A DNA stretch of 64,000 bases from Anniella stebbinsi (Eukaryota > Chordata > Lepidosauria > Squamata > Anniellidae), in NCBI GenBank assembly GCA_029215795.1, contig JARDYH010000005.1, forward strand, positions 43,530,001-43,594,000, written 5' to 3'. A model generated the notes under the pieces. It was not told the origin of the DNA and made no database searches. It saw only the letters and a program-made list of their open reading frames with translations. The position numbers were made by a program, and so were the translations under genes. Shown piece by piece: positions 56,765-64,000 of this stretch (its first letter is position 1; each line of letters begins with the position of its first letter).

Positions 56765-59700
56765 GTTTAAAAGAACAGGCACCAAGAGAAAAAGGAGGAA
56801 ACCAGAAAAGATGCATGCTCAAAAACTGATCTGAACCCCAAGTAACTAACCACAACAAGACAACCATACATGCAGTTGCATTAACTCAGAGGACTGGTAT
56901 GGGGTTTCCAGTGATCAAGAGACAGGACTATTACATAGCCTATAGCAGGCTTGCCCAATGTGAACCATATATTATCAGTTGCTTGACAATCTTGACCACC
57001 ACCTCATTTTTGCTCTCCCAGACAAGCACTAAAACAAGTAGGTTTATCAAACTCCTGGAGTGGGCTGTCTGCATCTTGGTGGGTCCCTAGCTGGGTACTT
57101 GAAGTTTTTAGCCACTATCCTACCAGCATTATTGCTCTTGATCATCCTTTCCTTCTCAACAAACTGCCAACAAAATACAATCAGCCCCAAGACATTTGCA
57201 ACCAGAATAAAGACTGCAAATAAATGTATGTAGACTGTATAAAGTGCACTTGAGTTTTCCAGTCATTGAAATCAGCCCCCTTAAAAATGAAAATAAATGA
57301 AGATAAGATGTTCCTGCCAAAGTGTTTTAAACCATCCAACTATGTAAAAATTAAGCAACAAAAAAGCAACAGATGCAGGTTTGAATTCCATTAACATCGT
57401 GAAGACGGAGCACGACAGCCTGATCAATGTTAGCAGAATTTTATTCCAAGAGACGCAGGAACACAATTTTGCACAAGATCCTGTACTTTGTGTAAATCAA
57501 AGGGATTAAGTGACTGGTAACATATTGCAATGCAAATGCAGTGAATGTGTAGGAGTCCTCAAGGCTCCCAGAGCCATGAATTATGATGATACATTAAGCT
57601 GGACAGACTGTTTGGCACAGACTTGTTTAATGGCCAGAGTTTAGCTCAAAGGACTCCACATACAGCACAGTCTTTACAAAGAAGTTTCTTCTGCTTTCAG
57701 AGAGAACTGGTGGCCATCTTGGTTGAGTAAACTTTAGGTTTTGTTTATGCACCATTTAGTTTGCAGATTGACTGCACTAATCCTGGCACCACAGAGGGCT
57801 GTTTCACACTTTTAGTTGTATCCAATGGTGTTGTTCTGTTAATGGAAGCAGTTCTGTCAACAAAATTGGGAAGAGAGTGATTCCCCTTCCCCTCCCCCTC
57901 CCCGGTATGCCTTTAAAATCTGTTCCGGGGGAGAGCTGGGAAACCCTCCAGAGCAGATTTTTGGGCACCAAAGAGGGCAGCAGGGGGGACAAGAAAGGGA
58001 GAAAATCCCATCACATTCATGGACTTCTGCTGGAGCAAGGTTTGATTTATCCCATTATAACAGAGCAAAACCCAGATTTGTCAGTGAGCATGCACTGCAA
58101 CTAATCTTGGTTTTTTGAGGAGTATACTTGCATGACATGCATGTTTGTAGAGCTCAAATTCTCTTTTATGCATTCTTAACTATGTTAAAAATACACCAGT
58201 TGCAAATATGCAAGAACCTCTTCTTTATATTTGAAGCAGCAGAATAGTTTCTGTGATGTATTGAAAATCACAGCTAAGGCATAAGTAACAGAAGTGGATC
58301 AGTAAAATCTAGGAGCCACCTTTTTAAGTAAAGTTATCAGCATATCAGAAATCTGGCATCAGATATAAAATGGTTTAGAGTAATAGAAACCAACAGCTAT
58401 AGAAAATATATTCCTTCAACTTCTATAGCACAGGTTATTTCAGCTTGTTGTAAGCTTTTTTCCCCCTCCTCCTTTAGGTTAGGTATTTTATTTGTACTTT
58501 AAGTAAATTGTGACATGACAGAACTTATATATGCACTGATTTATATATGACATAAAAAGTGTATGATATTCATGTTTGCAAACATGTGTCGATTGCATTC
58601 ACACAATACATTGTTAGGTGTACACTAAAAAGTCCTTAGGTTTAAACTTAAGCTAAAACATTTGATGTTTTTAATCATCAGTTTTTCCTTATTTATAAAG
58701 ATACAATAATACAAACTATCAGACGTTTCTGTATTATATTCTGGTCATTTCCATGATGTCCACCCACATTCATGCCCCTTCTATCCCCACACACATGAAG
58801 CCTGATTTGTCAGGAGCAACACATCCCCCACCCCCTCACTTCTAAGACAACCAGTACTCCAGTGTTGTTTGAAGTGGCTCTAATTCTGCACACTGCTCCA
58901 CCATCCTTGACTATCAATGGGGCAATTTTTGGACCAAGTATAAATGATATTGTACAAAGATTATACAATATCAGTATGGTGATGTTCTGGGGAAAAAGGA
59001 ATGATTCCTGAATCCCTGGTTATCTGTTAACCACAAATACACACAATGCATTAAAAATGGAATTCTGCACCAAGATAAGCCAATTCATGAAACAAATAAA
59101 GCATATTTGCTTGCTTTGCATCATTAATTCTATATCCATTAGCCATGGTGGTGGGCACAAGAAGCTATGAAAAGCACTTAAAAGCTCTACTGCCTTCTCC
59201 CTGGAAGACTCACATAGCCCAATTCTAACAGTCATTTTCAATATACTTTCATGTTTATTCCTGCAAGAGAAAACCAAAATAAAATGAGCTTGGATACTCT
59301 CCCATGTCGATGAGCTGTTATTCTGAATTCCTTCAGTTTTTCTATTTATTTGTTTTTTCCAGTAAGAAGGAAATTATTTCACCCATTTCTTAAGGTCCAG
59401 TGCTCCAGCAGAGAAAAGAGAGAGTTGTGTGCATTAACATCTGCATGATATTGGGGTTGTGCAGACAAAACTCAATCCTTTAGTATGAATCCCAGGAAGC
59501 CCTCAATGGACAGAGTATAAGAAAAAAAAGAAACAACTAGGAATCAATTAAACAGCCACATGGTTTAAAATATATAGATCCAGTTTGCACATAATGCCAA
59601 CTCATGGGTTGTTTGTCCCTCAAAAATTCTTGTGTTAAAACTCTGGGTTGTTTGTTCCTCAACAACCCAGAGATACAGGTTCACACATCACATCAAACAA

Positions 59701-62700
59701 CCCAGGAATGAGACTGGAAGCTGATGCAAAGCGGAAATGGAGAGTGGGTGGGAGGCAACACACTTGCTTGCTGCCACATGCTGCAAAATAACTATGGGTT
59801 GTTTAACCCATAGTTAGTTATGTGAGAATCAGGTCAATGTGTGCAAGATAACAATTGGGATGAAAGATAGGGTCTTTAAGACAAAGTGGGCAGTCATCAG
59901 TTTCCCGTCAAATAAGAATTCTGGAAAAGATGTGTTGTTTGTTTGAGTATTATTTCTAAAGGTTGAGCTAAATATTCTGGCAGTAGACTCATGTCTCATG
60001 ATGTCAGCTGCCTGAACAGCTGTCAAGCTGTGGGGCAGGGAGGATAACTTCAAGTTGAGAAGCAGTGGACAAGATGGGGGGTTCTAAACCCTTTGTCTGG
60101 CCATCACTACCCCTCTCCTGCCAAACTCCCAACAGTCAGTAAATTTTCACTTAAGCTGTCTCCAAAGTAGATATAAGCCCCACTAGAAGGAAAAGTGCTT
60201 GGGGGAGAGGGTGAAGGGGGGAGTGGCAGGCAAAGAGTTTCAGTACCCCTTCCCACTCACCACTCCCCCACTTGAAATCATCCCCTTAGCTCACCATTTT
60301 ACAGCTGTTCATTGGTATCCTCCATTTTTGGGCTGTAAGTATGTGCATACTTTCTTGGTTGGGAGTAAACCTCACTGAATTCAGTAGGACTTGCCCCAGG
60401 TAACTATGAATAGGATAGTGCACTAAGACACAGGCCAGCTCCCATAAGTTCAAGTTTGGCCATACTGATCAGCTAACTGTATTTATTAGTTTTCTAAAGT
60501 AGAGCATCCGTTTCAAAGCCAACAAAGAACAAGTTTACAAAACATCAGCAAGTCCCTATGGGCTTCCATGAACAATGCAAATGGAAGACCAAATTCCTCA
60601 GCTGCCGGCTTTTAAGATAATGAGACTTAGCTTGTGAGGAGCAATACTGTGAGCTCTACATGCATGAAAGCCCATCAGATGCTCCAGCTGTCTCTCTCTT
60701 GATTATGAGGTGTATGCTAACTACGAACTCCTCTTACAAGCAGGGCTCTGTAGATTCTGCAGTAAGCGATTTTAAGTCCACCAAACTACTTGCGTTCGTG
60801 TTTCAAATGAGCCCTGCACTGCTTCCACTTTTCACTTATCTTCCTTTTCCATCTCCTTTTGCCTCATTATCACTTGTCCCTACCTCTTCTGTTTCATTCC
60901 TTGATTTATAACATCATGATGAGGTTTCCTGCCTATATGTGTGTTATTTGTACTCAGTTTTCTCAGTTCCTTAACTGACATAAGTCTCTCATCCTTTAGA
61001 TGAATAAAAGCAGGAAGTTATTCATTCAAAAAGGATCAAATCAGGACATGTTCTGTTAAAAGTTAAAGCTATAAGTAAGCAGTTAAAGCTATAAGTAGAA
61101 CTGAGTCCAGATATTGAAACAACAAAGCCCATACACAGGATCCAAGGCATGATATACAAGCAGGCAAGAACTAGCAATATGCATTGGACCGAGGAGCATC
61201 AGCGCATGATAAAAATAAGAGATTGCAGGTATCTGGAGATGCTCATGGGCTCATAACAAGAACCTAAATTCAGGTAGTCTAACACATTTAAATGTATTTA
61301 AGGCTGCAATCCCATGGCCCTTGGAAGGGTGCCTCAGGGCCATGAGATACATTGGATCTCCCCCTCTTGAGAGCGGAGAGAGAGGGCCATCCTTGGAGTG
61401 GGAAGTCCAACATCAGATTCCCCCTTCCAGACACTGAGGAAAAACTTGTATCGCTTACTTCCGACATTGGAGCTCCTGGAGAGGTAAATAGAGTGTGGAT
61501 TGTGGACATGCCCTGGGCAGATTGGGGGAAGCTATAGGATCCATAGTCCACATAGTCCCAAACCACACAACCAACACAGGGAAAAGATGTGATAGCCTTG
61601 GAGGTTGTGTATATAATTTCCTTCTCATTGCTTGCTGAAGAAAGGAAAGAAGAATGCCACTCCACCACCCACTTCCACCGCTCTTGACTCTTCAAAAGTA
61701 GGATTGCCTTGCAGATGTATTAAACATTTATGTAAAAAAAAAATTAAAAAGTGCTTAGTACATGATATATCCTAGCACCTTTGTTTCTTATTATATTTAT
61801 TAATTCAAGACATTTATCTGCATGTATAGTAAGAGGATATACGAGTAACATGAAAAGTATCCTTGTGTATGTTGTTTCAGTATGCCAGAAATTTATTTTT
61901 GTATTGTCAGGTAGGATATTTGTTTCAATTACTTTTACTTTACTTTTACCAACAACCTTTTTACAAACATCTTTTTTTTCCAGTCCTGCCAAATGTGTGG
62001 CAAAACTACTTTTATCATGGACAGATCTTCAACATTTGTTCAAATTATTTTTATAGATTTTATTTTGATGTATGCAAAGATCAGCTGCAATCTATTTTGT
62101 ATTGATTTTCTTTCATATTAACACATGTAAATGATGCTTGATTCTGCAGTAAGAATTTTTTGACTAGCAGCTTTTCGTAATGTGACACTGTCATATTTCT
62201 CCAGACTGCCTTGGAGTTATTTCCTGCTGAATGACCCGATTCCAATAAGTTATGGAATGTTTTCCACAAATGTTTAGCCATACTTCTGTTAATTATTCAT
62301 GATCCAAAATCTGACAATAATAGTTTGAGCGTTTTATTTCAAATTTTGTAACTATTAAATCTGTAAGATCACAATACTATGCACACTTACCTGGGAGAAA
62401 GACCTATAGAACACATTAGGATTTGCATCTGAATAACCTTACATAGGATTGCACTGTTAATTGGAACCACTGAAATTTATTGAAGGCTTCATTTACAATC
62501 CTATCTGTGAAGTCCTATGAACATTTAATGGGGCTGATTTCTGAGTAAATATGGTAAACCTGGTAACAGCACAATTTACATTTTTCAATGTTTCCACAGA
62601 TGACAAATGTATCATTGCACTGAAATTGTGCTAGTGTAGTGCAAATACAAAGGGACTTCAAGATCTTTAACAAAGCAAAGCAGGGTAGCACCACACAACT

Positions 62701-63322
62701 ACAACAGTTGAAATCTAAGAAGCACACAAGAGGTAGTGGTGCTAATAGTGCCTTTGGCAAGGCACCAATGTTGGGGCATCAAGGACAGGCATCCAGGGGA
62801 AAGCTTGATCTGCGATGAGAAAAGTGATACACAACAAGGGGCCTTGTTGGAAATGTTGGATGTTAACAGAATGGGCCTTGAATGGCTCCTGGGAGCATAA
62901 AGATAGATGTAGTGCTTGGATTTAGGGACCTGGGCTCTCCTGGATTAGACTGAGTACACATGCTAACTGATGTCCGAAGTGATGTGCAGGTACTATGGGC
63001 AGATATACAAAGAAGTTTGAAGTAGCTTCTTAATATCAGCTGCTGGGGACAAATAACAGGGCATGACTACCACCACCACCATGTTCTGCTTGTGAGATTC
63101 CAGAGGCTGGCCCCTGCTGGAAACAACATGCTGGATTAGATGGATCATTGTTCTGATCTAGCAAAGCAATTCTTAGGTTTGTATATAGCTTAGCCATAGG
63201 AAGATGTGCCCTCTCACAATAACTACAAGTGACCTATGACCAATGTCCTGTGTTGGCTGTAGCAGTCTCAGTTAAATAGTTGACCACAAGGTCAAGTAAT
63301 AAACCAGGCCAATGTTCCAACA
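56765..63322. other. No recognisable gene over 6.5 kb
   Basis: Holds a MITE (59577-59835) and squamate-type short repeat fragments (60347-60425, 62367-62570). No exon or long meaningful frame seen. Confidence 0.45.
59577..59835. mobile_element. Palindromic MITE with gggttgttt core
   Basis: Mirrored ends (cagtttgcacataatgcc and agttatgtgagaatcaggtc) and repeated ggttgttt / aacaaccc motifs inside. No coding content and no clear target duplication. Confidence 0.5.
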
Positions 63323-64000
63323 TAGGGTGACCAGACGTCCGGATCCCCCCGGACAAGTCCGGAATAAGGGGGCCAAATTTGAGTCCGGGGGAAATTTCAG
63401 AATATCCCCGAAAGTCCGGGAAAATTGGGCCTCTCCTGCGCCATCCGAGCCTTGTTCTTGGCTAGCGCGTTTGCGCTGGCCAAGAAAAAGGCCTAGATCG
63501 GCTGGGGAAGAGGACGGAATGACGCACGCACGCCCTTCCGGGTATGCGTCGTTCCGGCCTCCTCCCCTGCACCATCCGGGGCTTGTTCTAGCCGGCGCCG
63601 GACGGAAGCGGACGTCCCTGCAAGGTAATCAGGGGGCAGGGGGGAGGGGGGCAGGGGGGAGGGGGGCGCACGGTGCGCTTACTTTGCAGGGACGTCCGCT
63701 CCCATCCGGCGCCAGCTGCTACTGCGAGCGGGCTTCGCGGCCTGCTCCAGAGTGGCGCGCCCGGTGATGACATCACCGGGCGCGCGACTCTGGAGCAGGC
63801 CGCGAAGCCCGCTCACAGTAGCAGCCGGCGCCGGACGGGAGCGGACGTCCCTGCAAGGTAAGCAGGGGGCAGGGGGGAGGGGGGGCAGGGGGGAAGGGGG
63901 CGCGCGATAACGGAAGAAAAAAGTGAATGGGTGAAAGCAAAGGGGGTGAAGAGTGAAAGAGTGTGGGTGTATTTTTAATAAGAGTAGAACAAAGGCAGGA
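63323..64000 (+). mobile_element. GC-rich element with hAT-like terminus, cut by the window edge
   Basis: Begins tagggtgacca, matching the terminus of the hAT element at 3088, then a gtccgg-rich segment and a GC- and CpG-rich body. The partner terminus lies beyond 64000, so superfamily and size are unproven. The frames here are by-products of GC-rich composition. Confidence 0.5.
63679..63861. repeat. 183-bp near-perfect palindrome
   Basis: Arms of 91 bp mirror around base 63770 (ccggtgatgacatcaccgg). Both outer ends contain ggacgtccctgcaa. A third copy of the outer part lies at about 63583-63625. Flanked by GGGGGG-rich tracts (63627-63666 and 63863-63899) that fit G-quadruplex patterns. Confidence 0.8.

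Noticed and set aside
63312..63861. Arg/Pro/Gly-rich frames on both strands
   Set aside because: Produced by the GC-rich palindrome; both strands give similar peptides because the DNA is mirrored.

Overview
The window reads as nuclear DNA of a vertebrate, most likely a squamate reptile. It is AT-rich with no operon-like gene packing. It holds a mixture typical of lizard and snake genomes: CR1- and L2-type LINE ends, a DIRS retroelement, many hAT-type non-autonomous DNA transposons and long microsatellites. I could not recognise any host protein-coding exon. Every convincing coding region belongs to a mobile element, and most other open frames look like chance.

The centrepiece is a 5,203-bp element at 13148-18350, flanked by a perfect 6-bp target duplication (AAAGTT). 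It has AGT...ACT ends, terminal inverted repeats (TIRs) of 1,418 and 1,300 bp, an intact retroviral-type integrase with a C-terminal chromodomain, an intact single-jelly-roll minor capsid (penton) protein and a small basic pVI/pX-like protein. This is a Polinton/Maverick (adintovirus-like) element shortened to about a third of the usual 15-20 kb. It lacks DNA polymerase B, packaging ATPase, protease and major capsid genes. The left TIR carries exon 1 of a spliced gene of unknown function with three 17-residue repeats. The right TIR carries a truncated antisense copy of that exon and cuts into the end of the pVI/pX-like gene, as expected of a copy-back (defective-interfering-like) rearrangement. 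The TIRs hold an octamer (Oct-1) site 32 bp from each end, an array of ETS, CRE, E-box and forkhead motifs, and two perfect 20-bp p53 response elements each, upstream of the spliced gene. The last point suggests an endogenous virus-like element wired to host DNA-damage signalling.

Left of it (1-13141): a palindromic MITE in a LINE tail (1.8-2.35 kb), a hAT element with an 8-bp target duplication and an internal SINE (3.08-3.72 kb), a four-unit tandem repeat (3.7-4.4 kb) and a 387-bp inverted duplication (4.5-6.2 kb), then about 7 kb without recognisable genes.

Right of it: a decayed LINE with a 27-bp target duplication (22.6-24.55 kb), CR1 and L2 tails, an L2-type LINE at 42.5-45.4 kb split by an 880-bp insertion that itself contains a 226-bp MITE, a degenerate DIRS element on the minus strand (47.0-51.6 kb), a hAT MITE (52.8 kb), a CR1 fragment (53.6-54.4 kb), a second copy of the 226-bp MITE (56.5 kb) and, at the right edge, a GC-rich palindromic element beginning with a hAT-like terminus (63.3 kb onward).
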